This document shows, one piece after another, positions 14,991 through 23,381 of a stretch of DNA of 56,725 bases. Source of the DNA: a virus; the IMG/VR virus record IMGVR_UViG_3300005466_000008, positions 1 to 56,725 of that record. One strand, given 5' to 3'. The position numbers were made by a program, and so were the translations under genes. Position 1 is the stretch's first letter; each line of letters starts with the position of its first letter. Below the pieces are notes generated by a model. It did not search any database. It was not told the DNA's origin and saw nothing but the letters and a program-made list of their open reading frames with translations.

Positions 14991-15259
14991 ATCTCACCCT
15001 TCCACTTCTTCACGATCGGCGCGGCGGGCAGGTTCGGCTTCCAGTAATCGCTTTCGCGGTAGAACGCGTAGAACACCAGATCCCGGACGACGATGGTCGT
15101 AGCCTTCCATCCGCCGCCCTTCTTCTGGGCTAGCTGGTAGATCACACCCTGGAACGACACCGGCTCGCAGTGAAAATCCTCACCGCGCAATGCGCCGAAC
15201 ACCTCACCGCCCTTAAGCTTCCGAACGTTCACCAGCAGAGAATCGTACTTACTTCCCAT
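14987..15259 (-). CDS. Hypothetical protein
   Basis: This 90-aa alpha/beta protein has an N-terminal KYDSLLVNVRKLKGGEVFGAL and an aromatic C-terminal half (VFYAFYRESDYWKP). The ATG at 15259 follows GGAGG with 8-nt spacing and is much better than the upstream ATG at 15295. The family is unknown. Confidence 0.6.
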   Translation of the reverse strand: MGSKYDSLLVNVRKLKGGEVFGALRGEDFHCEPVSFQGVIYQLAQKKGGGWKATTIVVRDLVFYAFYRESDYWKPNLPAAPIVKKWKGEI

Positions 15260-15310
15260 GGTCGTGCCCTCCATTTGGGATGGAGCATCGACCATAACAC
15301 CGGTGTAAAT

Positions 15311-15640
15311 CTAGACCAAATCAGCCGGGCGATTTCCAGGCAGAGCCTTCGGCGCGGTGATGTTCAAGTCGTCTACGATCACAGCAGATGCTCGGTGTCC
15401 GCGTGAGCGCGGCTTGTTCTTCCACCGGAACATAGCCTTCCCGATACCGGGGATCGACAGGTTCGCCCGGTGGTCACCGGCGTGTGGACCGTTCGGCGCA
15501 TCCAACAGAGTGCACCTGGGAAGCATGCCCACGGGTCCGTAGAGGGCTCTGGGCACCGTTTCGGTACACCGGGGACCGGATGGGCCGTGCTTGGGCTTAA
15601 ATGGGCTCTGAGATGTGTCGAGTTCCGAGTACTTAGCCAT
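15311..15640 (-). CDS. Hypothetical protein
   Basis: This ~109-aa basic protein is rich in Pro, Gly and Arg, with scattered Cys/His (RCTETV, PRCTLLD, PHAGDH) that could bind metal. It follows the repeat tail protein. The start at 15640 avoids overlap with that gene, although its RBS is weak. Function is unknown. Confidence 0.5.
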   Translation of the reverse strand: MAKYSELDTSQSPFKPKHGPSGPRCTETVPRALYGPVGMLPRCTLLDAPNGPHAGDHRANLSIPGIGKAMFRWKNKPRSRGHRASAVIVDDLNITAPKALPGNRPADLV

Positions 15641-15656
15641 GCCCCGATCGTATCGG

Positions 15657-16781
15657 TTAGAGATAAGCCGTGATCTGAGTCGGTGACAGGTCGGCTTTGA
15701 CATCTATCGCGCTCAGATAGGCGATGATGTCGGCTGGCAGCACATCTCGATCACCGACGGAGTACCGCTCCACTATATCCTTAGCAAAGGCATTGTAGAT
15801 CCGGTATCGCTCGACTATATCTTTCGAGATCGCAGCAAAGATCGTGTATCGCTCGACAACGTCTTTGGACCACACGCCGAGCACGCGATATCGCTCGACT
15901 ACATCCACGGAGAATGCGGTGAAGATCCGGTAACGTTCTACCACGTCTTTGGTGAAGGCGTTCAGGACGCGGTATGTCTCAACTACATCCTTAGAGAAGG
16001 CGTTGGTCACCCGATAGCGCTCAACAACGTCCTTCGTCAGAGCATTGAAGACCCGATAGGTCTCTACTACATCCTTCGTGAATCCATTGAAGACGCGGTA
16101 GCGCTCTACTACATCCTTGGTGAACGGAGTGGTAGACGTGTGATACGTCCAGCCAACCGGATCAGCAACAACACTCGTACCCGAGAGAGCAGTCTGATTG
16201 GCTGATCCCACCAAGTCGTTAACGTTAGTGGCTGTACTCGCCTGATTGAACTGCCATGCGGCAGAAGGAGATCCGGCCAACCAGGAGTCCATGCTGGTCG
16301 TGCCGAGCGCTTGGATCGCAGCAATAGACAAGGGGGTAGCCCATTGCGCTGCCGCAGCGATATCGAACTTTCCACCGCCGATGACACCCTTGCCGAAGAC
16401 AATGCTATCGACTCCGGACCCATCCACCGAGCTACCAGACGTAGCCTGAGTCCACGATCCACCGACGGGAGCTATGGTGTACTGATAGGTGTTATTACCG
16501 GAGACTTTCGTTGCTCCGATCACATACCAGGTGTTCTTGTCCGATGGACCGGCCAGGCCAGACCCGAAGTCATTGGCTGAGAAGATGTTTCCGCCGCTGA
16601 CGAAGGTGCCGGAAATCGGTGAAGTGCCCGCCAAGCCAGAGATGAAATCGGAGTTGGTGGACAGAAGGTCAAAGACCGAGTCATAGGCTCGGATCAGCAA
16701 AAGGGTGGTTCCAGCCCGAGAGGTTGGGGCACTCCCCATCGAACACGTAAGAGTGTCGTTGGTGAGGAACCGGCGAGCCAT
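15657..16781 (-). CDS. Tail-fibre-like protein with nine 14-residue repeats
   Basis: This 374-aa protein has two parts. Residues ~1-215 are rich in Ser, Thr, Gly and Asn, with strand patterns resembling the lectin-like beta domains of actinophage fibres. Residues ~217-345 contain nine tandem copies of TKDVVERYRVFNAF-type repeats, and a short Asp-rich tail ends the protein. Related Arg-Tyr-Arg-Val repeats occur in other actinophage structural proteins, so a receptor-binding or fibre role is likely. GGAGA lies 9 nt before the ATG. It sits with two other tail-like genes, away from the main tail operon. Confidence 0.7.
   Translation of the reverse strand: MARRFLTNDTLTCSMGSAPTSRAGTTLLLIRAYDSVFDLLSTNSDFISGLAGTSPISGTFVSGGNIFSANDFGSGLAGPSDKNTWYVIGATKVSGNNTYQYTIAPVGGSWTQATSGSSVDGSGVDSIVFGKGVIGGGKFDIAAAAQWATPLSIAAIQALGTTSMDSWLAGSPSAAWQFNQASTATNVNDLVGSANQTALSGTSVVADPVGWTYHTSTTPFTKDVVERYRVFNGFTKDVVETYRVFNALTKDVVERYRVTNAFSKDVVETYRVLNAFTKDVVERYRIFTAFSVDVVERYRVLGVWSKDVVERYTIFAAISKDIVERYRIYNAFAKDIVERYSVGDRDVLPADIIAYLSAIDVKADLSPTQITAYL
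15740..16130 (-). repeat. Nine coding tandem repeats, 42-bp period
   Basis: The DNA encodes nine 14-residue units with consensus (T/S)KDVVERYRV.NAF. Copies differ mostly at silent or conservative sites (ERYRV/ETYRV, KDV/KDI), so the array is old and selected at the protein level. Copy number may change by recombination. Confidence 0.85.
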
Positions 16782-16783
16782 GC

Positions 16784-17305
16784 TCAGCCGTCTCCGGCAA
16801 CGTGGAAGGTGAAGCCGTCACCGACTATGTTGCCTGTTGATGCCCCGACCACTCTCTTCAACCAGACAGCTCGGCACTGACCGGCGAGCAGAGTGCCGAT
16901 CGTGACGGAGGATCCGAACGACCCCACCCCAGTCGGAGCGGTGTTCTCATCAGCCACCGGGCCTGCCGCCTGGGCTGACGACGAACCCACCGCAGAAGCC
17001 GCCAGGTTGTCCAAAGCGATGGTGGTAGCCCCACCACCCGACACCTCGGATTGGATCGCCACAGAGACGTTGAGAGCGCTGTCGGTGGCATGGGAGTTGT
17101 GAACGAAGATGCACCGATACTCGGTGTCGCCAGCCAAGGCTTCGGCGGAAGAGACGTCGTCGAAGAAGGCATTCGGCGGGGCGGAGACCTGAGTGGTCGA
17201 GATGTACTTGCCGAGCGACGTGTCTCGAGTCCCAGAAGTCGAGTTGCCTGCCGATCCCGAACCAACGGAATACTTCAGCAGGATGTCAGACGCCGCGACT
17301 ACCAT
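16784..17305 (-). CDS. Tail-associated structural protein
   Basis: This 173-aa Ser/Ala/Thr-rich, beta-predicted protein (KYISTTQVSAPPNAFFDDVSS; TEYRCIFVHNSHATDSALN) has the composition of actinophage tail appendage proteins. It lies between the BppU-like gene and the repeat fibre with 1-2 nt gaps, so all three are probably made together. The family assignment is by composition and context. Confidence 0.6.
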   Translation of the reverse strand: MVVAASDILLKYSVGSGSAGNSTSGTRDTSLGKYISTTQVSAPPNAFFDDVSSAEALAGDTEYRCIFVHNSHATDSALNVSVAIQSEVSGGGATTIALDNLAASAVGSSSAQAAGPVADENTAPTGVGSFGSSVTIGTLLAGQCRAVWLKRVVGASTGNIVGDGFTFHVAGDG

Positions 17306-17306
17306 C

Positions 17307-17651
17307 TCAGGCCACCTTCGTCACAGAGTGGTCGACGATGGCTCGGCCCTCAGCCAACCGGTGAATCGTGAGACCATCCGAGGAAACGATCACGAGATCG
17401 TACATCCCGGAGTCCCAGTCGAAGTTCTCCGACTCGGCAGCGGGCAGATCAACGATGACCTGCCGGTTGGTTGCGTCAACGGTGATGGCAGATCCCGGAA
17501 CGTCGTATCGCAGAACAGTCGATGCCTTACCGGGCCGGATCTGCATCTGTCCAGTGTAGCCGGTCATCGAGACCGGTCCACCTACCACCGTCACCACGAG
17601 CTGAAAGTCCGAGCCCTGCTCGATCGTGATGTCCTTCTTCGTTGCCGTCAC
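17307..17651 (-). CDS. BppU-like baseplate/tail protein
   Basis: This 114-aa protein matches the N-terminal Ig-like pattern of lactococcal BppU-type baseplate proteins: ITIEQGSDFQLVVTV, GYTGQMQIRP, then DSGMYDLVIVSSDG. Such domains attach receptor-binding modules to the tail tip. GTG at 17651 is chosen because GGGAGG lies 8 nt upstream. The longer frame to 17837 has no support and reads into another gene. It starts a three-gene tail-fibre unit. Confidence 0.65.
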   Translation of the reverse strand: MTATKKDITIEQGSDFQLVVTVVGGPVSMTGYTGQMQIRPGKASTVLRYDVPGSAITVDATNRQVIVDLPAAESENFDWDSGMYDLVIVSSDGLTIHRLAEGRAIVDHSVTKVA

Positions 17652-17757
17652 AGTGCTCACCTCCCAGTCCGTAGTAGTTGATGCGACCCAACCACCGCCA
17701 CCGGCCACCGAGTCGCATCGCCCATTGTGCCACACCGCCGAACGAGTTTGATCGAGT

Positions 17758-18681
17758 CTAGTCGGAGTGCTCCGAACGAGTTCGGTTGCAGCGTGTCGTA
17801 CCGACGGTGAACGAGCACCGCCGACGATCCCCCGCATCGAAAGCGAAGCTGTGAGTCGGGAATGGCATGCTCAAGTCCATGCCGATTGGAGAAAATACCT
17901 TTTCCTTACCGTCTCGAATAGCCTGGACCACACCGCCGATCGTCGCCTCGGAAAAGTGCCCAGCCATGTAGCTCCGGGCTCCCATCACGGCGATCTCTAG
18001 CCCGTGGTCGGCACCCTTAGCGAAGCTCGAAGCGTGAGTCGGCGGCGTGGAGTACAGTCGCGAGGACACGTCACTCTTGAGTTCCCGTCGATCGAGCAGC
18101 GCGCTGATGTCGGCGTAGACGTTGTTCACCCGGTCTCGGTCGGCGTTGCCCTGCTCGGACAGCTCGCGCATCCCGGCAGCGAACTTGTCCATCTGGATCT
18201 CAGCCCAGACCTCCCACGGTTGAGCCATGTCGTCACCAGCCGAGCGCTCCAACCGATCCTCGAGCTTGCTGATCCGGCGAGCCGCGTCGCTCAGCTCTTC
18301 ACGGAGAACGCTCAACCGGTCCAGCGCCTTGGTGGCCGTCGCTTCGAGATCCCGCAGACGAGCGTCGTCCTCGGTGCTCTCGAACCGGGTCTGAGACTCG
18401 AGCCGCCGCACTCGACCGATCAAGTCTTCGAAGCCCACCTCGGTGACATAGTTCTGCTCGATCCCCGAGGTCTTTGACTCCAATTGCCGGACTCGATCTC
18501 GCAGATCTTCCAGCTCAACCTCCGGAGCAAGTCCTCGTCCGAAGGTGCGCCCGGTTGGAATGCTGTTCTTCGTAGCATCCCGGATGAAGAACCAAGCCGC
18601 TTGGTACGCCTTTCGAAGTTGAGCCCATTCCTCCGGGCTCATGGTGAGGTTGACCACTTCTTGATTCTCGAATAGCTCCAT
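17758..18681 (-). CDS. Coiled-coil protein, unknown function
   Basis: This ~307-aa protein has a short N-terminal region (MELFENQEVVNLTMSPEEW). A long heptad-rich central region follows (about 60-165, repeated LEDLRDRVRQLE and LIGRVRRLE units). The last part is globular, with a Cys pair at the C-terminus. The repeated VRQLE/VRRLE units suggest a rod. It may be structural, given the downstream tail-fibre genes, but no family is recognised. ATG at 18681 is preferred over a TTG at 18717. Confidence 0.6.
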   Translation of the reverse strand: MELFENQEVVNLTMSPEEWAQLRKAYQAAWFFIRDATKNSIPTGRTFGRGLAPEVELEDLRDRVRQLESKTSGIEQNYVTEVGFEDLIGRVRRLESQTRFESTEDDARLRDLEATATKALDRLSVLREELSDAARRISKLEDRLERSAGDDMAQPWEVWAEIQMDKFAAGMRELSEQGNADRDRVNNVYADISALLDRRELKSDVSSRLYSTPPTHASSFAKGADHGLEIAVMGARSYMAGHFSEATIGGVVQAIRDGKEKVFSPIGMDLSMPFPTHSFAFDAGDRRRCSFTVGTTRCNRTRSEHSD

Positions 18682-18809
18682 AGCAATACCCAACCACGCC
18701 AGCCCGTAGCCGCGCAACGAGAGGGCCTGTCAGACAGGCATTCCGATCTACCGATAGAGGACGTAGCCTCACGCAATCTCCGATTGTTCCTCAGTCTCTG
18801 AAGCGAGCT

Positions 18810-19022
18810 TCACCTGATCCAACCTCTACGCCGAAGCCATTGTTCCGCCCCCGCTCCATTACCCGTCAGATGAACCTCGTTACCTTCCAAGTCCCGAATC
18901 CTGAACTGGTCATCAGCAAAAGAATACGAAACCGATCCACGACCCAACCGAACTGTTCCTTCACCATCGCAATGGAATAGCTCCCACAAACGACCACCTT
19001 TTCGAAGCGCTATTTTAATCAC
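18810..19022 (-). CDS. Hypothetical small beta-rich protein
   Basis: This 70-aa protein with alternating strands (RLWELFHCDGEGTVRLGRG; FRIRDLEGNEVHL) and a C-terminal WLRRRGWIR helix is not recognised. The GTG at 19022 has GAGGG directly adjacent, an unusually tight spacing, so the start is uncertain. It lies next to the AT-rich repeat cluster at 19060-19190. Confidence 0.5.
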   Translation of the reverse strand: MIKIALRKGGRLWELFHCDGEGTVRLGRGSVSYSFADDQFRIRDLEGNEVHLTGNGAGAEQWLRRRGWIR

Positions 19023-19059
19023 CCCTCTACGCCATTTCTCAGATCCAGCATCTGACCCG

Positions 19060-19190
19060 AATTAATCAGCGGCATCCCCCGTAAAGGGGGGTATGCCAAG
19101 GCTAATTAAATTCGTCAGGTCAGGGATGCGGCCATCTCACTATTTAATTAGCCTTAAACCTACCGGTAAACCCAGCGATTTAATTAGCCT
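19060..19190. repeat. AT-rich iteron-like cluster with hairpin (origin candidate)
   Basis: ATTTAATTAGCCT occurs exactly at 19142-19154 and 19178-19190, and inverted at 19099-19111. A related AATTAATCAGC is at 19060-19070. A hairpin (GGCAT-CCCCC ... GGGGG-T-ATGCC, 19071-19097) lies between the first two sites. The cluster sits just downstream of the primase/helicase gene in an otherwise GC-rich genome. Iterated AT-rich sites next to a replication gene suggest an origin or regulator-binding region. Confidence 0.6.
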
Positions 19191-21370
19191 CAATCAGCGC
19201 GCTTTTTAAATCGCCGGACTCCCACTGACGACAGGTTGACCACACCCGGTGTCGCGCGTCGTCTTGAATCGCCTTCCGGTGCCTCCATACCCGCCAAGTA
19301 GTGCATGACCTGGGGTCGTCCCCGACCGCTGGCCGACGGTTCTTGCTTGATCTCGATGAACCCTGCCGCCTCGGCTTCCTCGATGAACTGCGCGATGGAT
19401 CGAGTACCAGTCTTCGGCTTGGCCTCCTTGATGCGCCGTGAGAGTGTCGCCTTGTTGAGTCCCTGCCCCCGCATGGCCGACAAGATCTCGACGACAAGCT
19501 GAACGCCAGACTCACTCGCAGCAGCGGACTTCGACACCGTACCGACAGTGGACCGCCCCGTCTCTTTATCGAAGACCATCGATACGGCGTTCTCCATCTG
19601 CGTGCCACGACCTTCGGCCCGAAGCCATCGGACATCAGACGAGTCAAGCGTGAACATCCAGCGCGTATCTACACCCTCGTCCAGCTCGGAAGCACCACGC
19701 GTGCCCGGCTTGTCATCGTCCTTACTGGCCCTGGCGATATGGCCGAGTAGGAAGATGGCATCGACCTCGGCAGCCACCTTGATCTCAAGCAGCGCGCCAA
19801 TCAGCATGGTGACTTCAGAGCCATCGTTCGGGTTGACTCCACACATCCGGCACAAGGCAGACCACGAGTCGATGGACCATGCTTTCACCTTGCGTGTGGT
19901 CAGCCATTCGACAGCCGCCTTCTTGCCGGGCTCTGACAGGATGTTGAGGCGATAACCCTGCCAGTTGGCAAGGTGCACGTTGTGCGGGTTCTTGTACTGC
20001 GCCGGACGCATGTACTTGTCTACGAGGTCGAGGGGAGACATCTCGAGATTCCAGTGCCCACACACCATGCCGCCCTCGGGTACGTGCACGTCGTAGGTCC
20101 CCAGGAATGGCTCGTTATCGGCCAGCGCGGTCATGAGGGAACACACCAGCAGCTGAGTTTTACCGGCCTTGTACTGACCCGATATGACGACCATGCCCTG
20201 AGCACTACACATGTCATCGATGAGATACTGCGTGGGGTCCGGGGGATTCATGAGAGCGTCGTCAAGCGAATAGGACGTGTCCGGGGGTGGTTCGGTATGC
20301 CCCCGAACGGCCTCGGCTTGGTCGGCCGCTCGCTTGATCGCGCGCCGGAGCAACTCCTTTTCTACACCCTCGCCGATCAGGGACGCCTCGACCTCTTCGG
20401 TGGTCATCTCTTCGAAGACATCCCCGGCGTCCTCATCTAGTTCCGTGTCCTCGGCAATGTTCGACTTCGCTCGGTCGTACGCGAGGCGCTTGTCCACGTC
20501 GCGGTGAACGTCGTAGCCGTTCTCGTCGGCAGCCTTGGATAGAGCAGCGGGGAACGTGTGCATCAAGGAATGGATGACGGAGGGGTCGTAAGCGCGTCGG
20601 TGCAGGTCTCCCGTAATGGCCCACACCGCCTTGTACCGGCTGCCGTAACGTGCCTCGGCTTCGGCTACCGGCATGCTGACTAGACGCTTCACACGGCTGC
20701 TGAGGCCCTCTGGCTCGACGAACTCCCACTCGCTGGCAGTCCAGTCGTCGATGACCTTGACATCTCGGAATACTCGGTTCTTCATCAGGGCCGCGCGGCT
20801 GATTGCCTTGCCGTGCCCACCAGCCAGCTTGACGGGGCTGCCAGCCTCGGTCTTCCAGTTGGTCGTCCCCGGTAGCCGAAGCAGCGAGTTGTCGGCCTGC
20901 TTGGTGTCGGCGTACAGGTAGTCCTTGAGCCCGGTGTTGAGGCGGATGTGGTCCTCGTGGTCTACCGGTGTACCTAGGTTCACGTAGACGTGACGGTTGA
21001 GCGCACCGGAGTCTCCGGCGCTGCCGCTGTGGACTACCAGCGTGCCAAGACTAGAGATCCGGGCTTCAACATCGGCGCGCTTCTCCGCCGGTACGTTCTG
21101 CATGTCCACGTCTGCCCACAGCCAGGATGTCGGCTGCATGTCACCCTTCTTGCGCGTGTGGGCATCTCTCCGCAGCGCCGGGCAGACGAACACGTTTGCG
21201 TCTGCGTGGACTCCCGCCCATCCCAACAACTTCGCCCGATCGGCTGGCCACGCAAACTGACGCTCTTGCCAGTCATCGGGGGTCTTCGGGTCTTTATGTG
21301 CAACGGCAACGTACCCGGTACGCTTGCCGAAGAGTTGGTCCAAGTACTGCCCGGCAGCACGCTTATCCAT
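19190..21370 (-). CDS. Primase-polymerase / RecA-fold helicase fusion
   Basis: This 726-aa bifunctional replication protein has two domains. The N-terminal archaeo-eukaryotic primase-type domain shows DVD metal ligands at 87-89, an SGSAG...H nucleotide motif at 115-127 and LRLPGTTNWK at about 164-173. The C-terminal RecA/RepA-like ATPase has Walker A GQYKAGKT at 398-405, a Walker B-like WSIDSW, then a GHIARASKDDDKPGTRGAS switch region. A basic winged-helix-like tail follows. It would prime and unwind at the fork. It is the second gene after the divergent promoter region at 21563-21883. Confidence 0.85.
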   Translation of the reverse strand: MDKRAAGQYLDQLFGKRTGYVAVAHKDPKTPDDWQERQFAWPADRAKLLGWAGVHADANVFVCPALRRDAHTRKKGDMQPTSWLWADVDMQNVPAEKRADVEARISSLGTLVVHSGSAGDSGALNRHVYVNLGTPVDHEDHIRLNTGLKDYLYADTKQADNSLLRLPGTTNWKTEAGSPVKLAGGHGKAISRAALMKNRVFRDVKVIDDWTASEWEFVEPEGLSSRVKRLVSMPVAEAEARYGSRYKAVWAITGDLHRRAYDPSVIHSLMHTFPAALSKAADENGYDVHRDVDKRLAYDRAKSNIAEDTELDEDAGDVFEEMTTEEVEASLIGEGVEKELLRRAIKRAADQAEAVRGHTEPPPDTSYSLDDALMNPPDPTQYLIDDMCSAQGMVVISGQYKAGKTQLLVCSLMTALADNEPFLGTYDVHVPEGGMVCGHWNLEMSPLDLVDKYMRPAQYKNPHNVHLANWQGYRLNILSEPGKKAAVEWLTTRKVKAWSIDSWSALCRMCGVNPNDGSEVTMLIGALLEIKVAAEVDAIFLLGHIARASKDDDKPGTRGASELDEGVDTRWMFTLDSSDVRWLRAEGRGTQMENAVSMVFDKETGRSTVGTVSKSAAASESGVQLVVEILSAMRGQGLNKATLSRRIKEAKPKTGTRSIAQFIEEAEAAGFIEIKQEPSASGRGRPQVMHYLAGMEAPEGDSRRRATPGVVNLSSVGVRRFKKRAD

Positions 21371-21376
21371 GTGATC

Positions 21377-21562
21377 CTAGCTCTCGGTCAGTCCGGCTAG
21401 CTGCTGGGCGCGCGTCTCGTCGCGCGTGAACTTGTCGATGTCCGCACGCACCATCTCACGGAGACGTGCCGACACCTTGCCCTTTTCGTATATGTCCTGG
21501 AAGACTGGCCAGTCATCCGGATCTACGTGTATGAGCACAGGCCTGTATTGGCTAGCCACCAC
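21377..21562 (-). CDS. Small RHH-like DNA-binding protein (candidate regulator)
   Basis: This ~61-aa protein has a strand (YRPVLIHVD) followed by two helices (WPVFQDIYEKGK; SARLREMVRADIDKF). This is the layout of ribbon-helix-helix repressors. It is the first gene of the primase transcript and sits beside a palindrome-rich divergent promoter region, a good place for an autoregulator. GTG at 21562 has AAGGGGG just upstream, and GTG at 21559 is also possible. Confidence 0.55.
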   Translation of the reverse strand: MVASQYRPVLIHVDPDDWPVFQDIYEKGKVSARLREMVRADIDKFTRDETRAQQLAGLTES

Positions 21563-21883
21563 TGCACCCCCTTGTGATATCACCGACGACGAACACCCAT
21601 GATCGCACGACTTGCCGTGGAGCCGTTGTCTCGCGGTTTGGAGGTCTCACGCCATGCTAGGTACGCGCAGACCGGGATCTCCCGCAGGATCGCGCCAGGA
21701 CAAGTCTGCAGGTCAGGCAGGCTTTGAAACGTTTCAGTACCGTCAGCCGATCACGTCTCACACGTGAGCGGAAAAGATCTTGTGGAAAATCCTCCATTCC
21801 GTGTTGACAGCGCCTGCCGGTGCGGGTAATGTAGTTCATGTGAACGGGCCGACCGGCGGCCCACACGGACCGAGGAGAACCCC
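21563..21883. promoter_or_regulatory. Divergent control region with palindromes
   Basis: About 320 nt without a gene separate the leftward primase unit from the rightward early unit. It holds perfect palindromes GAAACGTTTC (about 21725-21734) and CTCACACGTGAG-type (about 21754-21766). TTCATGTGAA overlaps the expected start of the rightward promoter. These look like operators. The leftward promoter is not obvious. Confidence 0.6.
21804..21832 (+). promoter_or_regulatory. Strong sigma70-type promoter for rightward genes
   Basis: TTGACA (21804-21809), a 17-nt spacer ending CGGG, and TAATGT (21827-21832). Transcription would start near 21839 inside TTCATGTGAA, leaving a ~45-nt leader with GAGGAG. 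The minus-strand promoter at 44479-44451 shares the CGGGTAATGT core. Confidence 0.75.
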
Positions 21884-22354
21884 ATGAACGCCGACACCGC
21901 AACCACCTTCATCACCTCGAACAAGGGCACCGAGATCCTGGTCGTGTTGAACGACTCCACCACCCATTATGGTGAGGCCCTGTCGGTCAACTCGAAGGGT
22001 GTCAACATCAAGGTGGAGGGGAAGACTCGGTCCTTCGCCCTGAGCCGGGTGGACGTGCTCGAGATTGCCGACCTGGACAACGAGCTAAACGAGGATGACG
22101 ACACTTCGGCTGACTGGGACATCGAGGACGCTGAGATGACCGACGAGGAGATCTACGCCGAGCTCGGGGAGGGCATGACCACGGCGGAGCTCGCCGCTCA
22201 CCTGTCGGACGCCCTGGAGGTCAACATGACCCCCAAGGAGCTCCGGGTGCACCTCCGGGCGCTGGGCCTGGGGGTCGGCAAGGGCCGCAAGTACTCGCTC
22301 TCCGCCACCGAGTACCGCATGGTCCGTGACCTGGTCAAGACCGAGGCGAACTGA
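21884..22354 (+). CDS. First rightward early gene; C-terminal DNA-binding-like domain
   Basis: This 156-aa protein has an N-terminal beta domain (TEILVVLNDSTTHYGEALSV, about 15-65) and an acidic linker. The C-terminal helical domain (about 100-156) has TTAELAAHLSD...ELRVHLRALG...GKGRKYSL. That domain is shared with the proteins at 41855-42277 and 43747-44394, where it looks like a winged helix. It is driven by the best promoter in the window, so it is probably abundant early. Function is unknown. Confidence 0.7.
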   Translation: MNADTATTFITSNKGTEILVVLNDSTTHYGEALSVNSKGVNIKVEGKTRSFALSRVDVLEIADLDNELNEDDDTSADWDIEDAEMTDEEIYAELGEGMTTAELAAHLSDALEVNMTPKELRVHLRALGLGVGKGRKYSLSATEYRMVRDLVKTEAN

Positions 22355-22516
22355 TCCACCCGGATGGGCCCTACGGGGCCCTCCACCTGGCCCTCAACTC
22401 AGGTGAGACCGGCCCTTCTCGGTGAAACTCCGGGCGATATGGGTTCGGGAGGCGGGATCGTATCCCCCTGGGGGCACCACATTTCTGCACGTCAAGAGAC
22501 TGGAAAGGGCTTACCC

Positions 22517-22540
22517 AAAAGATCTTCAAAGATCTTTGGC
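22517..22540. promoter_or_regulatory. Tandem AAGATCTT operator-like sites
   Basis: Two copies of the palindromic core AAGATCTT lie about 12 nt apart, just upstream of the -35 box of the next promoter. Spacing and symmetry suggest a dimeric regulator site. Confidence 0.45.
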
Positions 22541-22548
22541 CCAAACTA

Positions 22549-22577
22549 TTGCAGGCCGACGGTAGGTCGCATATACT
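22549..22577 (+). promoter_or_regulatory. Promoter placing +1 at the ATG (leaderless)
   Basis: TTGCAG (22549-22554), a 17-nt spacer and TATACT (22572-22577). Only 6 nt separate the -10 box from the ATG at 22584, and no Shine-Dalgarno fits. The predicted mRNA starts at or next to the start codon. Confidence 0.65.
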
Positions 22578-22583
22578 TATCTC

Positions 22584-22850
22584 ATGACGACGACGCGGAT
22601 CAACCACACCGGCCACAACCACCCGAACACCACCGCTGCCCGCACCGCCTGCCGCAAGGCCATGAAGGCCGCCCCGACCGGTGACCTCCAGCTCGCCACG
22701 ATCGGCAACGGGATGCGCCTCCACTACGTGGACATGGCGGTCATGACCACCCGCTGCGGCAAGGTCCAGCCGGTGTTCACCCGGATGGGGACGATCGCTG
22801 ACGTTGACTGCAAGGGCTGCCGGTCCAAGTACGGCCAGGCGCACGGCTGA
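22584..22850 (+). CDS. Small His/Cys-motif protein, paralogous N-terminus (copy 1)
   Basis: This 88-aa protein starts with NHTGHNHPNTTAARTACRK, the N-terminal motif shared with genes at 23529, 25770 and 26184. The rest (about 30-88) has strands and a CGK...CKGC cysteine set that could bind zinc. It is predicted to be translated from a leaderless message. A terminator hairpin follows at 22861-22883. Function is unknown. Confidence 0.65.
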   Translation: MTTTRINHTGHNHPNTTAARTACRKAMKAAPTGDLQLATIGNGMRLHYVDMAVMTTRCGKVQPVFTRMGTIADVDCKGCRSKYGQAHG

Positions 22851-22860
22851 TCCGCCCTCC

Positions 22861-22883
22861 GGGGGTGGGACCGGCCCACCCCC
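22861..22883 (+). terminator. GC hairpin after copy-1 gene
   Basis: GGGGGTGGG pairs with CCCACCCCC (9 bp, 5-nt loop) within 35 nt of the stop. There is no T-run. It may attenuate rather than fully terminate, since the next gene has an RBS but no obvious promoter. Confidence 0.6.
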
Positions 22884-22910
22884 TCCCTGACTCACACCGA
22901 GGAGCACACC

Positions 22911-23360
22911 ATGAATCTCGTCTCGCGCGTTCTGCCCGTCCTGAAGGCCCGTGGAGCCACGTGGCTCGTGTTTGGTACGTCCACCTACCAGTCGTTCGGT
23001 CACTCCGTTCACGTGGCTTCTCAGCACGGCGCACACGACCCCTGGCTGTTGCCGGTCTCGATTGATGGCGTGATGCTGGTCGCGTTCTCCTACGCGACTC
23101 ACGGCAAGACGCGCGCCGCTCGCATCCTGGCCTGGGTTGTCCTGGGGGTCTTCATGGCTGGTGTGGTCGGGATCAACTACCTCGCGGCTCCGGCCGAAGA
23201 CCCGATCGGCCAGGGACTCTCGGTTGCGCCTGCGGTCGGCATGATCGCGACCACGATTCTCATGCACCTGGTGCCCAAGGCCAAGGCTCCGGCTCGTCGT
23301 CGTCCCGCTGCCCGGAAGAACGTCACTCCGATCACGAAGGCCCGGAAAGCATCGGCTTGA
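22911..23360 (+). CDS. DUF2637-like membrane protein
   Basis: This 149-aa protein has hydrophobic segments near 48-65 (WLLPVSIDGVMLVAFSYA), 73-92 (ILAWVVLGVFMAGVVGINYL) and 103-121, followed by a basic Ala/Arg/Lys tail. The WLLPxSIDG motif and layout resemble DUF2637 (SpdB-like) proteins known from Streptomyces plasmids and phages, linked there to plasmid spread. GAGGAGCACACC precedes the ATG. A role in host membrane takeover is inference. Confidence 0.65.
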   Translation: MNLVSRVLPVLKARGATWLVFGTSTYQSFGHSVHVASQHGAHDPWLLPVSIDGVMLVAFSYATHGKTRAARILAWVVLGVFMAGVVGINYLAAPAEDPIGQGLSVAPAVGMIATTILMHLVPKAKAPARRRPAARKNVTPITKARKASA

Positions 23361-23381
23361 CGGACTGTCCCTACAATGCCT

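Noticed and set aside
15740-16130. CRISPR-like array
   Set aside because: The 42-bp repeats have no unique spacers and are in frame as 14-residue protein repeats.
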